From contig CAZRDX010000018.1 in assembly GCA_964599235.1 (NCBI GenBank), forward strand, positions 68,786 through 132,785: a DNA stretch of 64,000 bases. The letters are read 5' to 3'. The notes under the pieces were generated by a model. The model searched no databases. It had not been told where the DNA came from and saw only the letters and a program-made list of their open reading frames with translations. The stretch is from DRPN01 sp964599235 (GTDB lineage Bacteria; Bacteroidota; Bacteroidia; Bacteroidales; VadinHA17). The position numbers were made by a program, and so were the translations under genes. The first letter of the stretch is position 1; every line of letters starts with the position of its first letter. Positions 7,959 through 18,400 of the stretch are shown piece after piece.

Positions 7959-10900
7959 ATGAAAAAGCATATTTTTTCCCTCTTCCTGCTCCTGGCACTC
8001 TTTCCCGTTTTCTTGGTAGCGCAGGACAACCGGACCCTGGAGACGAAGGTCGCCGATATCCTGGCCCGGATCCCTGCCAACGACCTGGCTTACCGGGACC
8101 GTCTGATCGACGATCTTTTCTCTTTGGGTGAAGCGGGGTTCACCGAGCTGACCTCGCTGCTGGTGCCTCCCGGCACAGGTGATGACGCAGCCGTACGTAT
8201 GGCTGTCAACAGCATGGCCCGGGTAGCTTCACAACCGGGACATGAACAGCAGCGGGCTTTCCTGGAGAAGGCCCTCTGCCAGGCAGTGGAGAGACGTCAG
8301 GAGCCGGCGGTCCGTCGTTTTCTTCTCCATCAGTTCAATCTGGTCCTCACCGACCGTTCCGTCGCCACGGTGGCATCTTTCCTTGAGGACAGCATCCTCT
8401 GCGAGCCGGCCACCCAGGCCCTGCTTTCACTGGGCAGTGAGCAGGCTGCCGCTGCGATCCTGAAGGCTCTGGAGCATCAGGATCCCACCCCCCAGCCGAC
8501 GCTCATCAAGGCGTTGGGCGAACTGCATTACCGCCCCGCTGTGCCGCAGCTGACAAAGTATATGGGCATCAAGGACCTCACCGTACAGCGGATCACCCTC
8601 CAGGCCCTCGCCAACATCGGAGATCCTGCTTCATACAAAACACTGTGGCAGGCAGCGGAACATACGGATGCCTACGAACCCACCATGGCCCTGGCCGCAT
8701 TCGTCACTTATCTGGACCGTTTGGGGGAACAGAACGAAACAAAGCTGATGAAGAAAGGCATCAAGGCCATGCTCGACAAGTGCGACCGGCCGTCACTCCT
8801 CTCCTACCGCACAGCGGCATTGCTTGTCTTTTCCCGGCATGATGAGGAGAAAGCTCTGAGCCTCCTGCTTCGTGAGGTGAAGCGACCCGACGAGGCTTAC
8901 CGTGATGCGCTGCTGGAGAGAGCTGTCACGCTGGGCGGGAGCCAAGCCACCGGCCGTTGGATCGCCCTGGCACGCAGAGCCGACCCTGCGTTGCGCGCCG
9001 GCATCCTCACCATGCTGGGTCGCCGCGGCGATACGGCGGCACTTCCGCTGGTACGGTCGTCGCTGCAGGAAGAGGACAGCCTCGTGCGACAGGCGGCCCT
9101 GACAGCGCTGGTCAGCCTGCAAGGTCACGACGCACTGCCTGCCCTGCTCGAACACCTCCGCACGGGCCGGGATGCGGCCACCACCAAGGCTCTGCTCCTC
9201 ACCGTGGTCGGAGCGGATGACCTCCCCCGCGTGGCTGCTACCGCCCGCGAGAGCCGGGGAGCCGCCCGCGCCGCATGTTTAGAAGTGCTGGGAGCCCGTG
9301 GCGGGAGCAACTACCTCGACATGATCCTGCAGGAATGCACCTCCCCCGATCCTCTGGTACGGGCTGCCGCCTGGAACGCCCTCCCCGGCACGGCAGACCC
9401 CACCCACCTGAAAGAGTTGATGGCTCTGTTGCTCACCGCACAGAACGACCGGGAGACGGAAGCTGCCCGGGAAGCGGTCGTCCGTGCCATCAGGAAAAGC
9501 ACCGACACAAAGACGGCCTTGGCGGATCTTCTGAAAGAGATGGACCGCACCGATCAAAAGGAAAGGCTCATCGCCATCCTGCCTGCGCTGAGCACGACCG
9601 AGGCCCTGAACACCGCCGAACAGCTCTTTTTCTCCTCTGAGGGGAGTGCCCGCCGGGCTGCCTTCGAGGCCCTCACCCGGTGGGAAAACCCCGACGCCGC
9701 GGAAGTGCTGCGCCGCATCGCCGCGGACAAGGAGAACAGCTATCACAAAAAGGCAGTGCTCGCTTTCGTGAAGATGATCGCGGAAGCCGGACTTCCCGAC
9801 GAACAAAAACTCCTCCAGCTGCGCAAGATCATGCCTCTCTGCCGGGATAGCGATGAAAAAACGGAGGTACTCAGGGCCGCCGGCCGACTCCATATCTTCC
9901 CCGCTCTTGTCTGGACAGGACGGTACCTGGACGACCCCGATGCAGAGGTACGCGATGCCGCAGCCCGTGCCGTCACACAGATCGCCTTGCCCACTCCCGA
10001 CGGAAAACCGGGCATGGAAGGAAAGATCGTAAAAACTCTCCTCACCCAGGCCAGGGAACAGATCACGGGAGAAGAGAGCGATTATCTCAAAGCCCGCATC
10101 GAGGATTACCTCAGCAAGATGCCTGACACCGAAGGGTTCGTCGCAATGTTCAACGGCAAGGATCTCTCCGGATGGAAAGGGTTCGTAGCCAACCCTGTCC
10201 AGCTGGCAAAAATGGACCCCAAAGAGCTGAAACGCAAACAAAAAGAGGCGGACAAGGAGATGCACCAGCACTGGACGGTGCGGGACGGAACGATCGTTTT
10301 CAACGGGAAAGGGCATAACCTGGTTTCCGTGAAACAGTACGGCAATTTTGAGATGTGGGTCGACTGGCGGATCACAAAAGGAGGCGACAGCGGCATCTAT
10401 CTGCGCGGCACGCCCCAGGTGCAGATCTGGGACACATCACGCCGCAATGTGGGTGCCCAGGTAGGCTCTGGCGGACTGTACAACAACAAACGTAACAGAA
10501 GCACGCCGCTGGTGGTGGCCGACAACCCCGTAGGAGAATGGAACACTTTCCACATCATCATGATCGACAGCATCGTCACCGTCTGGCTCAACGGCATCCT
10601 GGTGGTCGACCATGTGCCGTTGGAGAACTACTGGGACCGCAGCCGTCCCATCTTCCCCACAGGTCCCATCGAGCTGCAGGCCCACGGCACCGACCTGGCT
10701 TTCCGTGACATCTACATCCGCGAGATACCTGCCACAGGTTATCAGGTATCATCCGAAGAGAAAGCTGAAGGCTTCGTACCGCTCTTCAACGGCAAGGACC
10801 TCAGCGGCTGGGTGGGGAACAAGACCGACTATGTGGTGGAAGAGGGGATGATCGCGGTCAGACCCAAGGGCGGTTCCCACGGCAACCTGTACACCGCGAA

Positions 10901-11342
10901 GGAGTACAAGGATTTCATCCTTCGTTTTGATTTCAGGCTCACGCCGGGGGCCAACAACGGCATCGGCATCCGTGCCCCGCTGAAAGGTGACGCCGCCTAT
11001 GTGGGCATGGAGATCCAGGTGCTCGACAACACCGCTCCCATCTATGCCCATCTGAAACCATACCAGTACCACGGCTCGGTGTATGGGGTGATCCCGGCCA
11101 GACGGGGTTACCTGAAGCCTGTGGGAGAATGGAACAGCGAAGAGATCTACGTCAAGGGCAGCCACATACGGGTCACCCTCAACGGCCACGTCATCCTCGA
11201 CGGCGACATACGGGAAGCCAGTAAACACGGGACCCTCGATCATAAAGATCATCCCGGACTCCAGAGAGAGCAAGGACACATCGGGTTCCTGGGCCACGGC
11301 GATGTGGTCTGGTTCCGCAACATACGGATCAAAGAACTGTAA
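7959..11342 (+). CDS. HEAT-repeat protein with two C-terminal DUF1080 (3-keto-disaccharide hydrolase-like) domains
   Basis: 1127-aa secreted protein (signal peptide KKHIFSLFLLLALFPVFLVAQ). Residues about 30-715 are an alpha-solenoid of HEAT-like repeats rich in A/L and PxL turns (for example DPLVRAAAWNALPGTADP). Two DUF1080 domains follow, each opening with the same signature: GFVAMFNGKDLSGW at about 725 and GFVPLFNGKDLSGW at about 937. Each contains a concanavalin-like core (GGDSGIYLRG; PGANNGIGIRAP) and a VGEWN segment. DUF1080 proteins include hydrolases acting on 3-keto-glycosides, which fits the oxidoreductase just upstream. Two catalytic domains on one large scaffold is unusual. The gene ends at a strong terminator, so the pair forms one transcription unit. 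Confidence 0.9.
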   Translation: MKKHIFSLFLLLALFPVFLVAQDNRTLETKVADILARIPANDLAYRDRLIDDLFSLGEAGFTELTSLLVPPGTGDDAAVRMAVNSMARVASQPGHEQQRAFLEKALCQAVERRQEPAVRRFLLHQFNLVLTDRSVATVASFLEDSILCEPATQALLSLGSEQAAAAILKALEHQDPTPQPTLIKALGELHYRPAVPQLTKYMGIKDLTVQRITLQALANIGDPASYKTLWQAAEHTDAYEPTMALAAFVTYLDRLGEQNETKLMKKGIKAMLDKCDRPSLLSYRTAALLVFSRHDEEKALSLLLREVKRPDEAYRDALLERAVTLGGSQATGRWIALARRADPALRAGILTMLGRRGDTAALPLVRSSLQEEDSLVRQAALTALVSLQGHDALPALLEHLRTGRDAATTKALLLTVVGADDLPRVAATARESRGAARAACLEVLGARGGSNYLDMILQECTSPDPLVRAAAWNALPGTADPTHLKELMALLLTAQNDRETEAAREAVVRAIRKSTDTKTALADLLKEMDRTDQKERLIAILPALSTTEALNTAEQLFFSSEGSARRAAFEALTRWENPDAAEVLRRIAADKENSYHKKAVLAFVKMIAEAGLPDEQKLLQLRKIMPLCRDSDEKTEVLRAAGRLHIFPALVWTGRYLDDPDAEVRDAAARAVTQIALPTPDGKPGMEGKIVKTLLTQAREQITGEESDYLKARIEDYLSKMPDTEGFVAMFNGKDLSGWKGFVANPVQLAKMDPKELKRKQKEADKEMHQHWTVRDGTIVFNGKGHNLVSVKQYGNFEMWVDWRITKGGDSGIYLRGTPQVQIWDTSRRNVGAQVGSGGLYNNKRNRSTPLVVADNPVGEWNTFHIIMIDSIVTVWLNGILVVDHVPLENYWDRSRPIFPTGPIELQAHGTDLAFRDIYIREIPATGYQVSSEEKAEGFVPLFNGKDLSGWVGNKTDYVVEEGMIAVRPKGGSHGNLYTAKEYKDFILRFDFRLTPGANNGIGIRAPLKGDAAYVGMEIQVLDNTAPIYAHLKPYQYHGSVYGVIPARRGYLKPVGEWNSEEIYVKGSHIRVTLNGHVILDGDIREASKHGTLDHKDHPGLQREQGHIGFLGHGDVVWFRNIRIKEL

Positions 11343-11360
11343 TGACCCACCTGAAAAAGG

Positions 11361-11392
11361 AAGAGCGGGGAAAATTCCCCGCTCTTTTTTTT
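11361..11392 (+). terminator. Rho-independent terminator after the HEAT/DUF1080 gene
   Basis: The stem AAGAGCGGGGAA pairs with TTCCCCGCTCTT and runs into eight T's, 18 bp after the stop codon at 11342. The opposite strand has a weaker T-rich tail, so it may also end transcription of the converging minus-strand PNGase F-like gene. Confidence 0.93.
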
Positions 11393-11420
11393 GGTCTCAA
11401 CTCCTCAGTATCGACCAAAC

Positions 11421-13721
11421 TTATCGTTTCACCACGATCTTGCGAAGAGCACTGCGTCCTCCGGAAATGATCCCTATGAACCAGACACCCGAGGGCCTTT
11501 GCGACATGTCCAGGAGGAAGGATGATAGAGAAACGTTGTCTCCGAAATGGTATTGTGCCAGGATCCTTCCTTTTTCATCCAAAAGATAGAGAAAGATATC
11601 TTCCAGGGGTTCCTCGCACAGAAAATGGAGGTAGTCGCTCACCGGATTGGGCCATACCTCAAGAGGGAGTGACGCGCTTTCCCGGAAGGGCTCCGGTCCC
11701 TCAGGGATATGGGTCACAAATTGGTGGGAAAAGACAACCACATTGGCAGATACGGTAAAAATGGGATTGAAACCATCCTTGCAGTCGGGGCAGGTGGTCC
11801 CGGAGATACAATCAGGATTGTGAGGATGGCACTGATCTACATAACGTGGATCGAAAGTATAGGTGATATGAAGGGTATCCTCCTCTTTTTTCTCTGAGAG
11901 GTCGTACCTGTACAAACGAGCGATGGAACCGGGACACCAGCCGGCCCTGTCGTAATACCATGTACCATGCTGGCCCGTACAGCCGTCGGGATTAGGATCG
12001 CATCGTTGCCAGAGATCTTGTGTAAGTCGCTGTCCGCTGACATCGAGATAGTTGACAGCATGGTAAAATTCGGCCGCATTTTGGGAATTGTTCCTTCCCC
12101 ATCCGTGGCCGGTGGTCACAAGGTCAAGGAAGAGAGCTTCCACCTGTCGGGGAAGGGGGACCTCAGCCGGTGGAACAGGCTGGAGGTTGGCAGGATCCCC
12201 GAATGGGAAGCTCCTGTTCCACAGGAGATAGACCCGGCCGTAAGGATATTGAGGCACACCGCTTTCATAGTCCATGTCGAATGTCACCTCCCAGCCACCT
12301 GTTCCCCAGGTATCGATGGTCAGACGATACGGCACCTTCCCCTGCAGCAGTGACATGTAGTCTGTGAGATCGAGGGTGTGGTCGCATGCCACCCCGTAAG
12401 GTGTAATGTAACGAACGATCTCGATCCAGTTGCCTGCTGGATCCATCACTTCGAGACGGGCTGTCCGGTCCCAATCGTCACAACCCCCTTCAATGGCAGG
12501 ACAAGTGATCGTGAGGTGACCCGTGAGATGGGCATAACCGCCCACGAACTGGGGCAATCGCAGGGTATCGCTGTGCACGCGTCCCGGTGAAGGAAAGTTA
12601 ATGAGCACATGATCGAGCCCCCGCACCTGACGTGACGGTGCATCGGGCGTGACCGTCACCACATAATCGCGTGCGGTGGCATTGCCGTTGCTGGCCCCCG
12701 CCGTAACATGCACCGTATGGGCCCCATAGTTTACGGGGGCCCATCGTGCCACGGCCACAGCCCCCTCAGATGTTACGGGGACCGGATCGCCATCGACCGT
12801 CACCTCGAACGATGAGATACGAAGCTGATCGGGATGTTCTATGGACGCATGGAACCAGAGGGGATATTCCATCAAAAGAGGCATACACACCGGTTCTGTC
12901 TCCAGAAGAGGAGAAAAGATCCGAGGATAGAAAAGGGCAAGATCGATGAGACGGAAAGTACGCACCACCGTTTGCGGATAGAGGGTGTCGTTACCTTCCA
13001 CACGTGCTCGAAGCCGGACAAGCCCGCCGAGATTTCCGAACAGCACCGTGTCTCCATGCAAAGAGACAGGGCCTTCCAATCGTTCCAACGTTACCGGAAG
13101 ACCTTCCGACGAACGGGGATGCACCACCAGCCGTCGGTCGCGGGTGTATTGTTCGGGGATATGCGGGAAAGATATTTGCTGATTATGACGGTAACGATCC
13201 GGCGGTTCCGTACTCTCATACAAACGCAGATCACAGGTATGCACGTTCTCACTGGTCTGGGAAACATTGGTCACGTACAGGACTTTGACATACCGTCCCT
13301 TCACAGGGCCGAAAAAGAAAGTGCGACGGGCCACGTCCTCCTCATCGAGCCAGTCGAAGATACCACTGAAGGCCGCTTCTTCCCATTTACCAGGATCATC
13401 AGAGACAAAAACGGCGAAGCTGTCGGCTCTCGTGGAGGGTGATTTCAGGTTGGGAAGATAACTGAACCCTGCCACATCGTGATCTTCTCCCAGATCGATG
13501 ATGATCTCACCGGGCAAAGAATAACCTGCTGCATTGTAGAGAGCCCACCAGGTGGTGGTATCTCCGTCGAAAGCGTGGGCGGCAGGATGGTTCGTATTGT
13601 CACTGCTCACCGCCACCACCGACCATCCTGCCGGAGGAATGGGAATGGTATCTGCGTGAAGGTAACCTGCCAACAAGAAGAGCAGCAAGAGGCAGATTGG
13701 GAGCATCTTCTTTTTCCCCAT
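11421..13721 (-). CDS. PNGase F-like peptide-N-glycosidase with F5/8 type C domain and T9SS sorting domain
   Basis: 766-aa secreted amidase predicted to release N-glycans from asparagine. Signal peptide at 1-23. Residues about 30-170 form an F5/8 type C (CBM32-like) domain (AFDGDTTTWWALY, GRYVKVLYV). Residues about 175-360 are an Ig-like linker. Residues about 365-665 match the two beta-sandwich domains of PNGase F: GGCDDWDRTARL (414-422, including the expected catalytic Asp) and TTGHGWGRNNSQNAAEFYH (536-554, with the conserved Glu). Six Cys at 574-647 suggest disulfides. The last about 80 residues (LEVWPNPVSDYLHF to the KIVVKR end) are a type A T9SS C-terminal domain, so it should be surface-attached or secreted. 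It stands alone between two terminators. Confidence 0.88.
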   Translation of the reverse strand: MGKKKMLPICLLLLFLLAGYLHADTIPIPPAGWSVVAVSSDNTNHPAAHAFDGDTTTWWALYNAAGYSLPGEIIIDLGEDHDVAGFSYLPNLKSPSTRADSFAVFVSDDPGKWEEAAFSGIFDWLDEEDVARRTFFFGPVKGRYVKVLYVTNVSQTSENVHTCDLRLYESTEPPDRYRHNQQISFPHIPEQYTRDRRLVVHPRSSEGLPVTLERLEGPVSLHGDTVLFGNLGGLVRLRARVEGNDTLYPQTVVRTFRLIDLALFYPRIFSPLLETEPVCMPLLMEYPLWFHASIEHPDQLRISSFEVTVDGDPVPVTSEGAVAVARWAPVNYGAHTVHVTAGASNGNATARDYVVTVTPDAPSRQVRGLDHVLINFPSPGRVHSDTLRLPQFVGGYAHLTGHLTITCPAIEGGCDDWDRTARLEVMDPAGNWIEIVRYITPYGVACDHTLDLTDYMSLLQGKVPYRLTIDTWGTGGWEVTFDMDYESGVPQYPYGRVYLLWNRSFPFGDPANLQPVPPAEVPLPRQVEALFLDLVTTGHGWGRNNSQNAAEFYHAVNYLDVSGQRLTQDLWQRCDPNPDGCTGQHGTWYYDRAGWCPGSIARLYRYDLSEKKEEDTLHITYTFDPRYVDQCHPHNPDCISGTTCPDCKDGFNPIFTVSANVVVFSHQFVTHIPEGPEPFRESASLPLEVWPNPVSDYLHFLCEEPLEDIFLYLLDEKGRILAQYHFGDNVSLSSFLLDMSQRPSGVWFIGIISGGRSALRKIVVKR

Positions 13722-13760
13722 CGGATAAGTATTTCATTGAGCAAGAAAAACAAGAAAAAG

Positions 13761-13793
13761 AAAAAGGGGGATGGCACAGCATCCCCCTTTTTT
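13761..13793 (-). terminator. Terminator downstream of the SusC1/SusD1 operon
   Basis: Read on the minus strand, an AAAAGGGGGATG / CATCCCCCTTTT stem with a six-base loop is followed by CTTTTTCTTTTTCTTG. It lies between the SusD1 stop (13809) and the PNGase F-like start (13721). It therefore separates the SusCD operon from the amidase gene, implying that the amidase has its own promoter in the remaining short gap. Confidence 0.85.
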
Positions 13794-13808
13794 ACCGATA
13801 AGCGATCT

Positions 13809-15425
13809 CTACGGTTCAGGGTAGACCGGTGGGTTGACATCCCAGAAGATCCGCACATTGAGGTCGTCTTTGTCTTTAACTTCCTCGTAATGGGCAGCAT
13901 TGAGCTTTTTCTCCGACTCGGGATAGAGCCAGCGTACGGGAGGCCAGTTCTGGCCGCTCTGGGTATCTTTCATGAAGTAAAAGACCGGTTTGTCGAGGCG
14001 GCGCACCTCGGCCCATGTCTGGGGCATACCTCCCAGGCCGCTGTTGATCCATTTTTGCTCGGCGATGAGCGTAAGTTTGGCATCCTCGTCCGCGGCAGCA
14101 TCCCAAGCGGCCCCCAGATCGGACAGATACTGCGAGACACTGTCGGCGTTCATGGGGATAGGATCGCGATAATCACCGGTGGCGTTGATACGGTAATAGA
14201 ACTCGATCGACTGCTGGGTCCCTTGGAGCAGGGCGGCTCTGGCCAAAGCATCCTGACCACCCCGCAACAACACCTCTGCCTTGATGAAGCTCACTTCGGC
14301 AGCCGAGATCACAAAACCAGGGAAATAGTGGTTACGCATGAAGGTGGAGGTATCGTAACGCGCCACCAGACCATCGGAAGCCTGCTGGTTCTGCACCGAG
14401 GCGTCATCCAGGGGGTTCATCCCCACATAGACCCCATTCTTGTTGGGATCAAAGGTGATCACCAGACGCGGGTCGTGGTGTTTCACCATATGATCGACCA
14501 TGGCATAAGGAGCGATATCATACTGTCCCCACGTAGCCATGGCCTGCCAGATCCCGCCGTGCATGCTGGAAGTGGTGGCATAAAGATCGGGGCCTCCGGC
14601 ATCCAGCATGATGTTCTCATCGTTGTTATCTATCACGGGATAGACATCGGGCTTCGTGAGGATCTCGGTGATCTCCTGCTGCACCCGGGCCTGGAATTCG
14701 GGAACTGCCGACACCCGCAACAACATGCGCAGACGCAGTGAGTTGGCATACTTCTTCCAGAGGGTGATGTCACCGTCGTTCAGATAGTCTTTCTTGGCAA
14801 AGAGCGAAGCATAGAAGGAGGGCACCTCAAGGCTGTTGAGCTCCTCCGCGATCTTCTTGAGATCGTCGAGGATGGCGTTGTAGATATCCTCCGCCTTGTC
14901 ATAGGGAGGCAGCGAAGCGTTGAGGTCTCCCGTCTCCCTTACCATCCCTGCCTTCGACCAGGGGATATCACCGTAGATGTCCACCACCTGCTCGGTCTGG
15001 TCGTAAAAGAAGATGGTAGCGGCCAGCATGAAGATGCGATAATCCGACTTGTCCTGGTCGCTGAGCTCGTCATAGAGCTTCTGCATCACACGGTACTGGG
15101 TCATGACACCATTGTAATACTGGTTCCACCGCCATTCCATGGCAGCTGCCGGGGGAATGTACTGGTCTTTGCCATTGAACCAACCCATCACCTGGGTATA
15201 ATGCCCCATGGTAGGCTGTTCCACCACGAAGAACCTCCAATACCAGGGCATCACAACATCATTGGCGCTTTTCAGCACACCTGTAAAGAAATTGTCGACG
15301 GTGGCCACACTGGTCTTCTGCGGGTTGGGATACAGCTCGGCCAGCCGGTCATCGCTGCAACCGCTGAACAGCAGCACAACGGTCGCCACGAAGGTCATCA
15401 GGGAATATTTTTTGACACTTTTCAT
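13809..15425 (-). CDS. SusD/RagB-like outer-membrane lipoprotein (SusD1)
   Basis: 539-aa glycan- or peptide-binding surface lipoprotein that pairs with the SusC transporter. Signal ends in a lipobox (VVLLFSGC, Cys about 23). The mature start (LAELYPNPQKTS) and TATIFFYDQTEQVVDIYGDIPWS fit the SusD-like branch called SusD_2, rather than the classical starch SusD. Alpha-helical TPR-like segments and the C-terminal NAAHYEEV region agree. I place the start at the ATG at 15425; a TTG two codons upstream is less likely. It follows SusC1 by 21 bp and is closed by the terminator at 13761-13793, so this is a two-gene operon. Its ligand cannot be read from the sequence. Confidence 0.92.
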   Translation of the reverse strand: MKSVKKYSLMTFVATVVLLFSGCSDDRLAELYPNPQKTSVATVDNFFTGVLKSANDVVMPWYWRFFVVEQPTMGHYTQVMGWFNGKDQYIPPAAAMEWRWNQYYNGVMTQYRVMQKLYDELSDQDKSDYRIFMLAATIFFYDQTEQVVDIYGDIPWSKAGMVRETGDLNASLPPYDKAEDIYNAILDDLKKIAEELNSLEVPSFYASLFAKKDYLNDGDITLWKKYANSLRLRMLLRVSAVPEFQARVQQEITEILTKPDVYPVIDNNDENIMLDAGGPDLYATTSSMHGGIWQAMATWGQYDIAPYAMVDHMVKHHDPRLVITFDPNKNGVYVGMNPLDDASVQNQQASDGLVARYDTSTFMRNHYFPGFVISAAEVSFIKAEVLLRGGQDALARAALLQGTQQSIEFYYRINATGDYRDPIPMNADSVSQYLSDLGAAWDAAADEDAKLTLIAEQKWINSGLGGMPQTWAEVRRLDKPVFYFMKDTQSGQNWPPVRWLYPESEKKLNAAHYEEVKDKDDLNVRIFWDVNPPVYPEP

Positions 15426-15446
15426 GATCAATCGTTTTTGTCAACA

Positions 15447-18400
15447 TTAGAAACTGGTACGGATAGAAAATCCAATGCTGCGTTCAGCGGAAGTAGAACC
15501 GCCCACGACGGCTGCATTGACCCAGTTGGTCCCAAGCGTCGTCTCAGCATCGAAATCCTTGAAGGTGCGATAGATGTAGAAGAGGTTGTAACCTGTGATC
15601 GACACACGGATGTTCTGGAATCCGAGCTTGCTCACGAGCGTTTTGGGCAGGTTGTAACCCAACGACATCTCACGCATCTTGACGTAGTCGTTCTTCCTGA
15701 CAGCATCATCATAACGGCTGTAAGGAATCCCCCAAGCGGGGTTGGCACCCCAGGTGAAGGTGTTCATGTAATAGGTAGCTGCATCGACGATGATATCGTT
15801 GGGCGAACCATCGCTGGATTTGACACCGGGAAGGATCAGGCCGTCATGGAAAACACGTTCACCGTTGGGGCCATGATCCTGATCGGTGGCGATCTTCTGG
15901 TTGGTCGCCGGATCGATGTAATAGGAAATGCCGCCGTGTTCCTTGTCACGGTATTTGAGGGTCTCCTCAAACATACCGGCTCCTTTCATGTACTGACTCG
16001 GCAAAGATACGATCGACCCACCGAAGCGGTAGTCGATGCCAAAATCGAGGAAAATGCCCTTGTAGTCAAAATAGCTTCCGATACCTCCCACGATCTTGGG
16101 TGTGGCATTCCCCACTTTCTTCATCTCGCTGAAATCGATCTCATAGAGACCATCGGGATCGTTGACGATGTAGTTGCCGTTCTCGTCACGTTTGGGGAGG
16201 TAGACCAGGATGTCACCCATGGGTTCACCCGGTTCCGAGACGATAAGGGCTGCACCTGCATCGATGTTGCGATGGGTCAGACGGTCGACCCCTTCCATCA
16301 GGCGGACCACCTTGTTGCGGTTGATCGCGAAGTTGCCGCGCACCGTCCACTCCATGTCCTTGCTCATCAGCGGAGAACCATACATGCTGAACTCATAGCC
16401 GTGGTTGGAAAGCTCACCCACGTTGGTAAGCATCCGTCCTGCCCCCACTGTCGGAGGAACGGTAAGCCACAGGATCTGATCGCTGATCTGGTTGTTGTAA
16501 TAGGTGAACTCAAAACCCAGCCGGTTCTGGAAGAACTTCATCTCAAGACCGGTCTCGAACTCAGCCTTTTTCTCGGGACGGATCTTGTCATTGCCGTAGC
16601 TGCTTGAGACAGTGTTGTAGACAATCCCGTTGATGTTGCCCTGGTTGTAGGCGTTGTTGGCAGCATACATGGGCGGAGCGTTCCCCACGATCCCGTAAGA
16701 GACACGGAACTTACCGTAGTTAATCACATCCGGCAAAGTAAAGGCATCCGAGAAGATGAAACTGGCATTCATCGAAGGATAGAAGAAGGTATTGCTTCCC
16801 GGAGGAAGGGTGGATGAGGATTCATTACGGCCGGTGAACTCCACGAAAGCATAATCACGGAAACTGAGGCTGGCCGTACCCAACCAGGCATAGCGCAACA
16901 GTTCGGAATAAGAACCGTAACCATTACGTGTGCCGGTGTTCACCGAAGCATTGAGCGAGAACCAGTTCTCCGAACTCAATCCTCCACGTGTTCCTGCAGA
17001 GATGTAAGTGGTGTATTCATGACGACCCTGGAAGCCGGCATTCACGATCAGATGGAAATCATCCCCCAACTTTTTGTTGAGCGACAGGAGAGCATCTCCG
17101 TACAGTCTGCCGTATTTGTCGTCTCTCATGCTGAAACCACCGGAATTGCCTATAGCAAGAGGATATTTGTTGTGGTTGCGCTGTTCCGTATGCATGAAGG
17201 TGTAATCCTCTGCTACACGTCCACGGAACGAAAGCCAGTCGGTGAGCTCCCATCGCATCGTGGCGCTGCTGATGAGGCGGTTGGTATACTCCTCGTTGAG
17301 GTCACGCAAAGTCCGCCAGAAGAAATCGAGCAATGCCGTAGCTCTCAGGCGGTACTGCAGATTCTCTTCCGGAGTGGCACTGGGCTGGTTGCCCACGCGG
17401 AAATAATAGTTCTTGGAAGTCTTGTAGTTGTCCAGATACCACTGCATGTCATCGAACCGGCTAAAGAAACCTCCGTAGTTATTGGTGATACGGTCGATCT
17501 TGTAAGGCCGGTTCCGGACGTACTGGTTCACATAGTTCATGGTGATGTCCACCGTCAGACGTTTAGACAGTTGCAGAGTGGTATTGAGGTTGAAAGTGTT
17601 CTTGTTGGTATGTCCTCCGCGCTGCACACCCCGGTAATCAAGACGGGTGTAAGAAAAGCGGAAGTTACCGAAATCCCCGGCCTTGCTGAAGGCGATATTG
17701 GCCTCCGAGTTGAAACCGGTGCGGAACATCTCTTTCCAGTTGTCGGGCTGGGCAACATATGGATGCATTTTGTTATCCCAGCCGATCACCATACGGCCGT
17801 CGAACTTGGGACCGAACTGAGCATAGGAACGGTAGATGGGACGCGGGGTCTCCGGAGTACCGTCGTGATCGAGGTCCTCGTACACCCAGCCATCTTCATC
17901 GGCACCGAAATAGGTCTGGTTGATCTCACGAGTATACCCCGGACCGTATTCGTTCTGGAAAGGCGGTGTAAAAGCAGGTGTGAGATTCAGGTAACGGTAA
18001 TTGAAGTCGATGCCCACACCTTTGGTATGACGGCCTTTCTTGGTTTCGATAACGATCACCCCGTTGGCGGCTTCCGATCCGTAGAGAGCCGAGGCGGAGG
18101 CCCCTTTCAGTACCGAGATGCTGGCGATGTCCTCAGGGTTGATGTCCAGAAGACCGTTGCCTCGGATACGCTGATCGCCCCAGTAGCTGGTGTTGTTGGC
18201 TTCGCCGTTGCGGATGGGGACACCGTCGACGATGATCAGGGGTTGACTGCTAAAGTTGATCGAGTTGAGCCCCCGGACATTGATGGTCACGGCACTGGTA
18301 GGACCGCCCGGCGCTGTCTGGATTCGCACACCGGCCGCCTTCCCATACATGGCCGAACCAAAGTTGGTAGCTCCCGACTGTACGATCTCATCAGCATTGA

